From: Streptomyces humi
GTDB lineage: Bacteria; Actinomycetota; Actinomycetes; Streptomycetales; Streptomycetaceae
Assembly (NCBI RefSeq): GCF_001005085.2
Contig: NZ_LBMU02000070.1
Location: 124,001 to 188,000, forward strand
Direction: 5' to 3'
Length of the DNA stretch: 64,000 nucleotides
Under the pieces are notes generated by a model, which was given only the letters and a program-made list of their open reading frames with translations, searched no databases and was not told the DNA's origin. A program made the translations under genes and the position numbers. Shown piece by piece: positions 1-7,215 of this stretch. How positions within the stretch are numbered: position 1 is the stretch's first letter; the number at the start of each line of letters is the position of its first letter.

Positions 1-350
1 ACGTCCACGCCCAGGGACCGGGCGCGCCGGGTCAGGATGTCGAGCAGGGCGGCGCGGCCCATGCTGTAGCCGTAGCCGCCGAAGTAGGCGGTCCCGTCGT
101 GCCGGTCGCCGTGCACGCGGATGTCCTGCTGCTGCCAGAGCACGGAGCCGGCGCTGATCGCGCGGGCGCTCTCGGGGTCGTTGCCGTGCAGGATGTCCAG
201 CAGGTCGTTCCAGTACACGACGCCCCAGCCGTAGGTGGCCTCGGGCGGGTCCGCCTCCAGGACGGTGATCTCGTGTCCGGCGTCCCGCAGCTTCGCCGAG
301 ATCGAGAAGTAGAGTCCGGCCGGGCCTCCGCCCACGCAGACGATCCTCAT
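1..350 (-). CDS. FAD-dependent monooxygenase, N-terminal fragment
   Basis: The visible N-terminal 116 residues start MRIVCVGGGPAGLYFSISAK, a Rossmann dinucleotide-binding motif (GGGPAG at residues 7-12), followed by an acidic residue at the end of strand 2 (TVLEAD), as in FAD-dependent aromatic hydroxylases. The next part (YGWGVVYWNDLLDILH) resembles the start of salicylyl-CoA or anthraniloyl-CoA hydroxylase-type proteins. The gene is read leftwards and leaves the window, so the substrate domain cannot be seen. Expected role: NAD(P)H-dependent hydroxylation of an aromatic substrate. The FAD fold is clear; the substrate is a guess. Confidence 0.8.
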   Translation of the reverse strand, partial: MRIVCVGGGPAGLYFSISAKLRDAGHEITVLEADPPEATYGWGVVYWNDLLDILHGNDPESARAISAGSVLWQQQDIRVHGDRHDGTAYFGGYGYSMGRAALLDILTRRARSLGVD

Positions 351-476
351 CCGGTCACCGCCTCCTGGCGTCGGGGCCCGTGCCCCGCAAGGGATTCGAT
401 GCACGGGTCCGGGTGCCCGAGGGGTCGGGCACCCGGATCCGTCCTTCACTGTCAGAGAGCGTCAGCGACCGTGGGT

Positions 477-887
477 TCAGTCTCCCCAGCCACCGCCGCC
501 GTAGCCGCCGCCCCCGCCCCAGCCGTCGTCGTCGCCGCCCCAGCCGCCGCCACCGTGGTGGCCGCCGCCCCAGCCGTAGTCGTCGTCGCCGCCCCAGCCC
601 CAGCCGCCGTGGTCGTGGCCGCCGCCGTAGCCGCCACCGCCGTAGCCACCGCCGCCGTAGCCGCCACCGCCGTAGCCGCCGCCACCGTGGCCGCCGCCGC
701 CGTAGCCGCCACCGCCGCCGTGGCCGCCACCGCCGCCACCGCCGCCGTGGTCGCCGTACGCGGCGACGTGGGCGGGTGCGGCACCGGTGGCCGCGCCGGC
801 GACTCCGGCACCGGCCGCGAGCGCCAGGATGGGCGCCGAGATCGCAGCGATCGCGACCCTCTTCATACGTGTGGTGTGCGCGCGCAT
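477..887 (-). CDS. Glycine-rich secreted protein
   Basis: A 136-residue protein. It starts MRAHTTRMKRV, has a hydrophobic signal segment (about residues 9-33, ending in GVAGAATGA), and then is almost entirely Gly, Tyr, His, Trp and Asp in short GGGGY/GGGGH repeats. I chose the ATG at 887 because an AGAGGGG ribosome site lies just upstream; in-frame starts reach back to 1064. It is probably exported, perhaps as a surface or wall-associated protein. No catalytic motif is visible and no function can be assigned. Its low-complexity GGY codons produce long proline/valine/alanine-rich shadow frames on the other strand. Confidence 0.75.
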   Translation of the reverse strand: MRAHTTRMKRVAIAAISAPILALAAGAGVAGAATGAAPAHVAAYGDHGGGGGGGGHGGGGGYGGGGHGGGGYGGGGYGGGGYGGGGYGGGHDHGGWGWGGDDDYGWGGGHHGGGGWGGDDDGWGGGGGYGGGGWGD

Positions 888-1082
888 TTCTCGCCCCTCT
901 CCGAGGGTGTGGATGTGTACCGGCGGCCGCTCAGGGGGACCGCCCTGCGTGCGCTCCAGAGCCTGCGCGCAGCTCTGAGCGCGTCCGCCGCCCTCGATGC
1001 CGGTTCTCCGCACCGCACGGGTTCTCCGGCGGACCACGTCACGCCCGAAGTTGAAAACGGACATAAGTGACGTTCGTGTATA

Positions 1083-1111
1083 AACCTACGGCGCTGACGC
1101 GACGAAGTCAA
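1083..1111 (-). promoter_or_regulatory. HrdB-type promoter for the glycine-rich gene
   Basis: On the minus strand TTGACT (1111-1106), a 17-nt spacer and TAGGTT (1088-1083) match the Streptomyces housekeeping sigma-factor consensus. Transcription would start near 1076, giving a leader of about 190 nt before the ATG at 887. The 364-nt gap 888-1251 otherwise holds only this leader and a small palindrome next to the MarR-GNAT gene; I recognise no riboswitch in it. Confidence 0.6.
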
Positions 1112-1223
1112 AAGCAGGACCGAGACCAGGCAAAAAGAACAAGTAAAGCCCGGACGGCCCGCGTTCGGGCCGACGCCTTCCGGCCTGACGGGGCGACGGG
1201 TTAGCCTCGGAGGGCGATATCTC

Positions 1224-1234
1224 TGACTCAGTCA
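1224..1234. promoter_or_regulatory. Short palindrome before the MarR-GNAT gene
   Basis: TGACTCAGTCA has perfect 5-bp arms and lies 17 bp before the ATG of a MarR-type regulator. It could be an autoregulatory operator, since MarR proteins bind short palindromes near their own promoters. It is shorter than typical MarR sites, so this is only a suggestion. Confidence 0.3.
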
Positions 1235-1251
1235 ATCATCGAGGTCCCGCC

Positions 1252-2187
1252 ATGACCGTCCAGGACGTCCGCGCCTTCAACCGCTTCTACACCAACCTCA
1301 TCGGCGCCCTCGACTACGGCCGCCACCTCTACGCCCCGTACACCCTCACCGAGGCCCGGGTGCTCTACGAACTCGCGCACTCCACGGACACCGACGCGGC
1401 CGACCTGCGCGCCGATCTCGCACTGGACGCGGGGTACTTGAGCCGCATCCTCAACAAGTTCGAGACCGCCGGGCTGATCGAGCGCGCCCCCTCGGACAAG
1501 GATCCGCGGCGGCGCCGGGTGTCCCTCACCACGGCCGGCCGGGCCGCCGCCGGCCTGCTGGACGAACGGGCCCGGGAGTCGGTCGGCTCGCTGCTGGGCG
1601 CCCTGGACCCCGGCGACCGGCCGCGCCTGGCCGAGGCCATGCGCACCATCCGCACCCTCCTCGGCGACGGGCACGCCCCGGACGGCGCGGCCGAGCCCGT
1701 GCTGCGCGAGCCGCACCCCGGCGACCTGGGCTGGATCGTGCAGCGCAACGCCGCCCTGTACGCCGCCGAGTACGGCTTCAACGCCGACTACGAAGGGCTG
1801 GTCGCCCGGATCGTCGCCGACTACGCCGAGGACCACGACCCGCACCTGGAGCGGACCTGGATCGCCGAGTGGGCCGGGCGGCCGGTGGGCTGCGTGATGT
1901 GCGTGCGGGACGACGCCCCGGGCACCGCGCGGCTGCGGCTGCTGCTGGTCGAGCCGGACGCCCGCGGGCTCGGCATCGGGGACCGGCTGGTCGGCGCCGT
2001 GGTGGACTTCGCGCGCGGGGTCGGCTACCGGGACCTGGTGCTGTGGACCAACGACATCCTGTCCTCGGCCCGCCGCGTCTACCAGCGGCACGGCTTCGTC
2101 CTCAGCGCCGAGAAGCCGCACCGCTCCTTCGGTCAGGACCTGGTCGGCCAGGACTGGCGACTGGATCTGCACGGGACGGGCCGCTGA
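1252..2187 (+). CDS. MarR-type regulator fused to a GNAT acetyltransferase
   Basis: A 311-residue two-domain protein. Residues 1-145 are a MarR winged helix: the recognition part reads LALDAGYLSRILNKFETAGL and the wing DKDPRRRRVSLTTAGRA. Residues about 150-310 are a GNAT fold with the acetyl-CoA loop around VEPDARGLGIGDRLVGAVV and the usual C-terminal part (LWTNDILSSARRVYQRHGF). Such fusions are common in actinobacteria, but targets are mostly unknown. The acetyltransferase may act on a small molecule that the MarR domain senses. It stands alone, with a short palindrome just upstream. Confidence 0.85.
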   Translation: MTVQDVRAFNRFYTNLIGALDYGRHLYAPYTLTEARVLYELAHSTDTDAADLRADLALDAGYLSRILNKFETAGLIERAPSDKDPRRRRVSLTTAGRAAAGLLDERARESVGSLLGALDPGDRPRLAEAMRTIRTLLGDGHAPDGAAEPVLREPHPGDLGWIVQRNAALYAAEYGFNADYEGLVARIVADYAEDHDPHLERTWIAEWAGRPVGCVMCVRDDAPGTARLRLLLVEPDARGLGIGDRLVGAVVDFARGVGYRDLVLWTNDILSSARRVYQRHGFVLSAEKPHRSFGQDLVGQDWRLDLHGTGR

Positions 2188-2203
2188 GACTAGGTTGGTG
2201 AGC

Positions 2204-3004
2204 ATGAAGTTCGCCTTCTCCACCCTCGGGGTCCCCGGTCTGCCCGTCTCGGACGTGCTGGCGCTCGCCACCACCCACGGCTACCACGGTGTGGAGCTGC
2301 GCGCCCACCCGGAGGAGCCGGTGCACCCAGGTCTCGGGCCGGCCCAACGGGCGGATGTCGCCGCCGAGTTCAAGTCGTGCGGGGTGGAGGTGCTGGGCGT
2401 CGCGGGCTACGCGCGGGTCGCCGCGCCCGGTGAGGACGCGCCGGTCCTCGACGAGATGCGGCAACTCCTCCAGCTGGCGCACGACCTGGGCGCCTCCTTC
2501 GTGCGCGTCTTCCCCGGCGCCGACCCCGACGTGCCGGCCGCCGAGTCCGACGCGATCGCCGCCCGGCGGCTCGGCACGGTCGCCGAGGACGCCTCCGCGC
2601 TCGGCGTACGGATCCTGCTCGAGACCCATGACTCGCACCGCACCGGCGCCGACGCCATCCGCGTGCTCGGCCCGGTCGGCCACCGCATGGCCGGCGCCCT
2701 CTGGGACGTCATGCACACCTGGCTGGGCGGCGAACAGCCCGCCGAGACCTACGCGGCCCTCGCGCCGCACCTCGGATACGTCCAGGTCAAGGACATCGCC
2801 TCGGCCGAGGACACCACCCCGCTGGCGCTGGGCGCCGGGATCCTGCCCCTCTCCGACTGCGTGGAGGTCCTCTCCCGGCACGGCTGGGACGGCTGGCTGT
2901 GCTGGGAGTACGAGAAGCGCTGGTACGAGGCGGCGGCCCCGCTGCCCGGCCTCCTGGCCGCGGGCCGCGACCACCTCTCCCGGCTCCTCAACGAATCGGC
3001 CTGA
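2204..3004 (+). CDS. Sugar phosphate isomerase/epimerase-like TIM-barrel protein
   Basis: A 266-residue protein of the xylose isomerase-like (AP endonuclease 2) TIM-barrel superfamily. Metal-site-like segments are visible: ILLETHDSH near the middle, GALWDVMHTW, YVQVKDIAS, and near the C-terminus WDGWLCWEYEKRW. These fit the Glu/Asp/His ligands of the family, which isomerises or epimerises sugars or inositol derivatives. The ATG at 2204 (MKFAFSTLGVPG) is preferred over TTG 2195 and GTG 2198, which are only 6-9 nt upstream; the ribosome site is weak. The gene follows the MarR-GNAT gene by 16 nt and may be cotranscribed. Its stop codon lies inside a 38-bp tandem repeat. The substrate is unknown. 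Confidence 0.8.
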   Translation: MKFAFSTLGVPGLPVSDVLALATTHGYHGVELRAHPEEPVHPGLGPAQRADVAAEFKSCGVEVLGVAGYARVAAPGEDAPVLDEMRQLLQLAHDLGASFVRVFPGADPDVPAAESDAIAARRLGTVAEDASALGVRILLETHDSHRTGADAIRVLGPVGHRMAGALWDVMHTWLGGEQPAETYAALAPHLGYVQVKDIASAEDTTPLALGAGILPLSDCVEVLSRHGWDGWLCWEYEKRWYEAAAPLPGLLAAGRDHLSRLLNESA

Positions 3005-3091
3005 GCACGGCGCGGCTGCGGGCGGCCGGCCGCGGGCGCTGAGCACGGCGCGGCTGCGGGCGGCCGGCCGCGGGCGCTGAGCACGGCGCGG
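3001..3091. repeat. 38-bp tandem repeat including a stop codon
   Basis: Two identical 38-bp units (3001-3038 and 3039-3076) are followed by 15 bp of a third and then degenerate sequence. The first unit contains the TGA (3002-3004) of the isomerase-like gene, so TGA recurs at 3040 and 3078, each time in a different frame because 38 is not a multiple of 3. Each unit also holds a GGCGGCCGGCCGC palindrome-like core. Confidence 0.9.
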
Positions 3092-3129
3092 CGGCGGGCG
3101 GGCCCGGCCGCCGGCGCGGGAACGGGGCC

Positions 3130-4380
3130 TCAGGCGGCGTCGAGCGGGATCCCCCAGCCCGCGGCCAGTTCCCCGAACGCCTCGTGGAACCCCGGGAACG
3201 TCTTCTTCACGCAGCCCGGGTCGTCGAAGGTGATGCCGGGGGTGCGCAGGCCCGTCACCGCGAAGGACATGACGATGCGGTGGTCGCCGTGGGTCCTGAT
3301 CTCGGCGGGGGCGGGGCTGCCGGGGCGGATCTCGATCCAGTCCTCGCCCGTGGCGACCTCGACGCCGAGCCGGCGCAGGTTCTCCGCGCAGGCGTCCAGC
3401 CGGTCGCACTCCTTCACCCGCGTGTTGGCCACGTCCTCGATCCGGACGGGGCCGTCCGCGAAGGGGGCGACGGCCGCGAGGGTGGGCATGGTGTCGGAGA
3501 TGTCCCGCATGTTGACGGTGACGCCGCGGAGTGCGCCGGTGCCCCGGACGGTGGTGCGGTCCGCGCCGGTCTCCACCTCGGCGCCCATCCTGCGCAGGAC
3601 GTCGACGAAGCCGAGGTCCCCCTGGAGCGCGCCCTGCCCGAGGCCCGGCACGGTGACCTCGCGGCCCGTGACGGCCGCCGCGGCGAAGAAGTAGCTCGCG
3701 GTGGAGGCGTCGGGTTCGATCGCGTAGGTGGTGGCCCGGTAGCCGCCCGGCGGTACGACGAAGGTGTCCCCCTCCCGTGCCACCTGCACCCCGAACGACC
3801 GCATCATCGCGAGGGTGATCCCCACGTACGGCGCGGATACCAGGTCCGTCACCCGGATCCGCAGGCCCCTGCGGGTCAGCGGTCCGAGCATCAGCAGCGC
3901 GGTGAGGTACTGCGAGGACTGCCCGGCGTCCAGGGTCACCTCGCCGCCCTCCACCCCGGCCGCCTCGACGCGCAGCGGGTGGTGGCCCTCCGCCGCCTCG
4001 TGCCGCAGGTCGACACCGAGGTCGCGCAGGGCGCGGGTGAGCGGGGCGAGGGGGCGGCGGCGCATCTGCTCGGACGCGTCGAAGCGGTAGCTGCCGTGGC
4101 CGGCGGCGGCGAGCGTGGGCAGGAAGCGGGCGGTGGTGGCGCCGTCCCGGCAGTGGACGTCGGCCTCGGGCACGGCGGGGCCCTGCGGGCGGCCGTCCAC
4201 CTGCCAGGTGTCCGGGGTGCGGCCGACGCGGTAGCCGAGCCGGGTCAGTCCCTCGGCGAAGCCCTCGGTGTCGTCGGAGCGGAGGGGGCGGACGAGGGTG
4301 GTGACTCCGTCGGCGGCGGCCGCGAGGAAGAGGGCGCGGGCGGTGACGGACTTGGAACCGGGGATGGGGGCGACGGGCAT
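3130..4380 (-). CDS. aroA: EPSP synthase paralogue (3-phosphoshikimate 1-carboxyvinyltransferase)
   Basis: A 416-residue AroA-family protein. Recognisable family blocks are PGSKSVTARALF (residues 7-18), RRRPLAPL, SSQYLTALLM, DASTASYFFAAAAV, NMRDISDTMPTLAAVAPFADG, TRVKECDR and HGDHRIVMSFAV, so the PEP and shikimate-3-phosphate site is largely conserved. The loop usually written NAGTAMR reads DGATTAR (79-85): by simple alignment Ala81 takes the place of E. coli Gly96, the residue that governs glyphosate binding. This is probably a second AroA of the genome rather than the main one, whose loop in Streptomyces reads NAGT as I recall. The role is shikimate pathway or a related carboxyvinyl transfer. 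It is monocistronic. Confidence 0.85.
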   Translation of the reverse strand: MPVAPIPGSKSVTARALFLAAAADGVTTLVRPLRSDDTEGFAEGLTRLGYRVGRTPDTWQVDGRPQGPAVPEADVHCRDGATTARFLPTLAAAGHGSYRFDASEQMRRRPLAPLTRALRDLGVDLRHEAAEGHHPLRVEAAGVEGGEVTLDAGQSSQYLTALLMLGPLTRRGLRIRVTDLVSAPYVGITLAMMRSFGVQVAREGDTFVVPPGGYRATTYAIEPDASTASYFFAAAAVTGREVTVPGLGQGALQGDLGFVDVLRRMGAEVETGADRTTVRGTGALRGVTVNMRDISDTMPTLAAVAPFADGPVRIEDVANTRVKECDRLDACAENLRRLGVEVATGEDWIEIRPGSPAPAEIRTHGDHRIVMSFAVTGLRTPGITFDDPGCVKKTFPGFHEAFGELAAGWGIPLDAA

Positions 4381-4776
4381 GCGCCGATGATCTCCGGTTC
4401 CTCGTCGGTGCGGGGATGTCTGTCCATGGGGTGGAACGGTGGATCGTCGTGCGCGGGCCGGTGGGGGCCGTTCGCGCGGTTCCTCCCCCAGCCTTCGGCC
4501 GGGGGGACCCCCAGCGAGCCTGGCGGGGCGCTCCGCCGAGGTGTCTCGGATCCTTCCGCCGGCGGATTTCCGGGATCCGGTGGCCGGCGGGAACCTGGCC
4601 CCGGCTCCGGCCGTCCAACGCGCAGGCTGTCGGAAGAGTCCTCGTGGTGCGGCCCACCCTCTCCGCCGTACCGCGGCCGCCGGCCCGCCGCCATCGACGT
4701 GCCCCCCTCCAATGCGCCGATGGCGGCCCCTTTCCGGCTACCTTGCCCTCAGGGTTCCCCACCGGAAGGAGCGCAC
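4381..4776. other. Intergenic region with remnant of a dispersed palindromic element
   Basis: These 396 nt between the divergent aroA and GH3 genes hold no convincing ORF. Positions 4449-4482 closely resemble the left arm of the long inverted repeat after glmS (47875-47908). They are followed by a CCCCC/GGGGG inverted repeat around 4483-4514 with CCTTCGGCC in the loop. Short inverted repeats GATCC(N)GGATC type occur near 4548-4580. The promoter of the GH3 gene must lie in the right part. Confidence 0.5.
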
Positions 4777-6594
4777 GTGCCCTCCAGACGCACCCTTCTC
4801 GCCGCGACCGCGGGTGTGACCGCGGGACTGACCGTCGGCACCAGCGCGCACTCCCTCGACTCCGACGAGCGGACACTGCGCGCCCTGGTCTCCCGGATGA
4901 CGCTCCAGGAGAAGGTCGGCCAGCTGTTCGTGGCGCGGGTCCACGGCCACTCCGCCACCGCTCCCGACCAGGCCGACATCGACGCCAACCTGAAGGAGCT
5001 CGGCGTCCGCACCGCCGCCGAGCTCGTCGCGAAGTACCGGGTCGGCGGGATCATCTACTTCACCTGGACCCACAACACCCGTGATCCGCGGCAGATCGCC
5101 GAGCTGTCGAACGGGATCCAGCGGGCGTCCCTGGCACAGCCGCGCGGGCTGCCCGTGCTCATCAGCACCGACCAGGAGCACGGCGCCGTCTGCCGGATCG
5201 GCCGGCCCGCCACCCTCTTCCCGGGCGCGATGGCGATCGGGGCGGGCGGTTCGACGGCCGACGCCCGTACCGTCGGCCGGGTCTCCGGTGCCGAACTGCG
5301 GGCGATGGGGGTCCGGCAGGACTACTCCCCCGACGCCGACGTCAACGTGAACCCGGCCAACCCCGTCATCGGAGTGCGGTCCTTCGGCGCCGATCCGGAC
5401 GCGGCGGGCGCGCTGGCCGCCGCCGAGGCACGGGGGTACCAGGAGGCCGGGGTGGCCGCCACCGCCAAGCACTTCCCGGGGCACGGCGACACCACGGTGG
5501 ACAGCCACACCGGTTTCCCCGTCATCACGCACAGCCGGGAGCTGTGGGAGAAGCTGGACGCGGTGCCCTTCCGGGCGGCCGTCGCGGCGGGCGTCGACTC
5601 GGTCATGACCGCGCACATCCAGTTCCCGGCCCTGGACGACTCCGGTGACCCGGCGACCCTCTCCCACCCCGTGGTCACCGGCATCCTGCGCGGTGAACTC
5701 GGCTACGACGGTGTGGTGGTGACCGACTCGCTGAGCATGGCGGGGGTGCGCACGAAGTACGGCGACGACCGGGTGCCCGTGCTCGCCCTCAAGGCCGGTG
5801 TCGACCAGCTCCTCGACCCGCCCGCCCTGGACGTCGCCTGGAACGCCGTCCTGGAGGCCGTGCGGAACGGCGAGCTGACCGAGTCCCGGCTGGACGAGTC
5901 GATCCTGCGCGTCCTGCGCCTGAAGTCGCGGCTGGGGCTGCTGGACCGGCCGTACGTCGACGCGAAGGACGTCCGCCGGGTGGTCGGCACGGCCCACCAC
6001 CTCGCCGTCGCCGACCGGGTCGCCGAACGCACCACCACCCTGCTGGTCAACGAGGGCGGTCTGCTCCCGCTGTCGCCGCGCACCCACCACAAGGTGCTGG
6101 TGGTGGGCGCCGATCCGGCGGCCCCGTCCGGCACGACGGGCCCGCCCACCGGCGTGCTCGCCGCCGCGCTCACCGAACTCGGTTTCGCCGCGAGCGCGTT
6201 GTCCACCGGCACGGACCCCTCCGCGGCCACGGTCGAGGAGGCGGTCGCGGCGGCCGAGGGGACGGACGCGGTGGTCGTCGGGACGTACAACGTCACGGCG
6301 GGTAGCGGGCAGCAGAAGCTGGTGGGCCAACTGGTGGGCACCGGACGGCCGGTGGTCGCGGTCGCGCTGCGCAATCCGTACGACGTGGCCCAACTGCCCA
6401 CCGTCAAGGCCTGCTTGGCGTCCTACTGCTGGACCGACGTCGAACTGCGGGCGGCCGCCCGGGTGATCGCGGGCCGGGTGGCGCCACGCGGCAGACTGCC
6501 GGTGCCGGTCGGGCGGGCGGACGACCCGGCCCAGGTGCTGTACCCGATCGGCCACGGGCTGACGTACCGGACGCACACAGCAGACCGGGCATGA
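4777..6594 (+). CDS. Exported GH3 beta-N-acetylhexosaminidase (NagZ-like)
   Basis: A 605-residue glycoside hydrolase family 3 protein. The N-terminus (PSRRTLLAATAGVTAGLTVG) is a likely Tat signal. The NagZ-type catalytic loop KHFPGHGDTTVDSH is present, with Asp242 and His244 as the acid/base dyad typical of N-acetylglucosaminidases, and Asp317 in VVTDSLSMAG is the predicted nucleophile. The C-terminal part (about 430-600) is the GH3 alpha/beta domain. GTG 4777 is chosen because GGAAGGAG lies 5 nt upstream. It should release GlcNAc from chitin or peptidoglycan fragments outside the cell, feeding amino-sugar metabolism. It is not part of an obvious operon. Confidence 0.88.
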   Translation: MPSRRTLLAATAGVTAGLTVGTSAHSLDSDERTLRALVSRMTLQEKVGQLFVARVHGHSATAPDQADIDANLKELGVRTAAELVAKYRVGGIIYFTWTHNTRDPRQIAELSNGIQRASLAQPRGLPVLISTDQEHGAVCRIGRPATLFPGAMAIGAGGSTADARTVGRVSGAELRAMGVRQDYSPDADVNVNPANPVIGVRSFGADPDAAGALAAAEARGYQEAGVAATAKHFPGHGDTTVDSHTGFPVITHSRELWEKLDAVPFRAAVAAGVDSVMTAHIQFPALDDSGDPATLSHPVVTGILRGELGYDGVVVTDSLSMAGVRTKYGDDRVPVLALKAGVDQLLDPPALDVAWNAVLEAVRNGELTESRLDESILRVLRLKSRLGLLDRPYVDAKDVRRVVGTAHHLAVADRVAERTTTLLVNEGGLLPLSPRTHHKVLVVGADPAAPSGTTGPPTGVLAAALTELGFAASALSTGTDPSAATVEEAVAAAEGTDAVVVGTYNVTAGSGQQKLVGQLVGTGRPVVAVALRNPYDVAQLPTVKACLASYCWTDVELRAAARVIAGRVAPRGRLPVPVGRADDPAQVLYPIGHGLTYRTHTADRA

Positions 6595-6619
6595 CGCGCC
6601 CGCCGGGGCCGGCCGGTCC

Positions 6620-7012
6620 TCAGCAGAGGATCCACCCCGAGCTCACCGAGCCGCCCGCCACCGCGCCCTTCACCCACACGCAGCGATGGCCCGCGTGCAC
6701 GGTCACCGGGCCCGCGCGGCGGGTGTACCTGCCCTTGTCCACGACCGGGCGGTTGCCGCGCGCCTGGACGCTGACGGACATGGTGCGCTTGGTCCCGGGG
6801 TTCTTGGAGAGGGTGACGGCGCAGACGTAGCCGCCCTGCCGGTAGACGTGCACCGTGCCGGTGGTGAACGGCAGGGTCCGGACCTCGCGGCCGGCGCAGT
6901 TCTCGGCCGTCACCGCCCGCGCCTGGGCCGGCGCCGCGAGGGCGAAGGCCCCGGAGGCGGCCAGCACGGCCGCGCCGAACGCCAGCCGCCGACGTATCGC
7001 ACCACTGTCCAC
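6620..7012 (-). CDS. Small secreted protein of unknown function
   Basis: A 130-residue protein with a signal peptide (about residues 1-33, RRRLAFGAAVLAASGAFALAAPAQA) and a mature part of about 95 residues with four Cys (NCAG, YVCAV, HRCVW, and the last residue), compatible with two disulfides. Beta-strand-like alternation (TVHVYRQGGYVCAVTL; GPVTVHAGHRCVWVKG) suggests a small beta fold. The GTG at 7012 follows GGGAGGGG with good spacing; no other start has this. I do not recognise the family. It converges on the GH3 gene, 25 nt away. Confidence 0.7.
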   Translation of the reverse strand: MDSGAIRRRLAFGAAVLAASGAFALAAPAQARAVTAENCAGREVRTLPFTTGTVHVYRQGGYVCAVTLSKNPGTKRTMSVSVQARGNRPVVDKGRYTRRAGPVTVHAGHRCVWVKGAVAGGSVSSGWILC

Positions 7013-7185
7013 CGTCGTCCCCTCCCATGCCGCAGCCGTGCACCCTCCGTGTACGCCAGGTGCGTACTGATGTACGGACGCAGGACGTATGTCGGATGGT
7101 TGCACGACCGTCAGGGACGCGGGACCGCCGCCCCCTCGACGGCCCCCTCGGCGGTGCTCCGGCGGCGGGCGGCGGACGGCGAGCC

Positions 7186-7215
7186 GCGGTTCAGCGGGCC
7201 GCGGTTCAGCGGGCC
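7186..7215. repeat. 15-bp tandem duplication at the ABC exporter stop codon
   Basis: Two identical 15-bp units, 7186-7200 and 7201-7215. The second contains the TGA (complement of 7206-7208) of the ABC exporter gene, so its stop codon is duplicated in frame. Confidence 0.85.

Noticed and set aside
452-811. Ala/Thr/Val repeat frames within the Gly-rich gene
   Set aside because: They are other frames of GGC/TAC/GGT repeats; only the Gly frame has a signal peptide and ribosome site.
888-1082. Riboswitch (for example the c-di-AMP class) in the leader of the Gly-rich gene
   Set aside because: I could not find the conserved core elements of any class I know.
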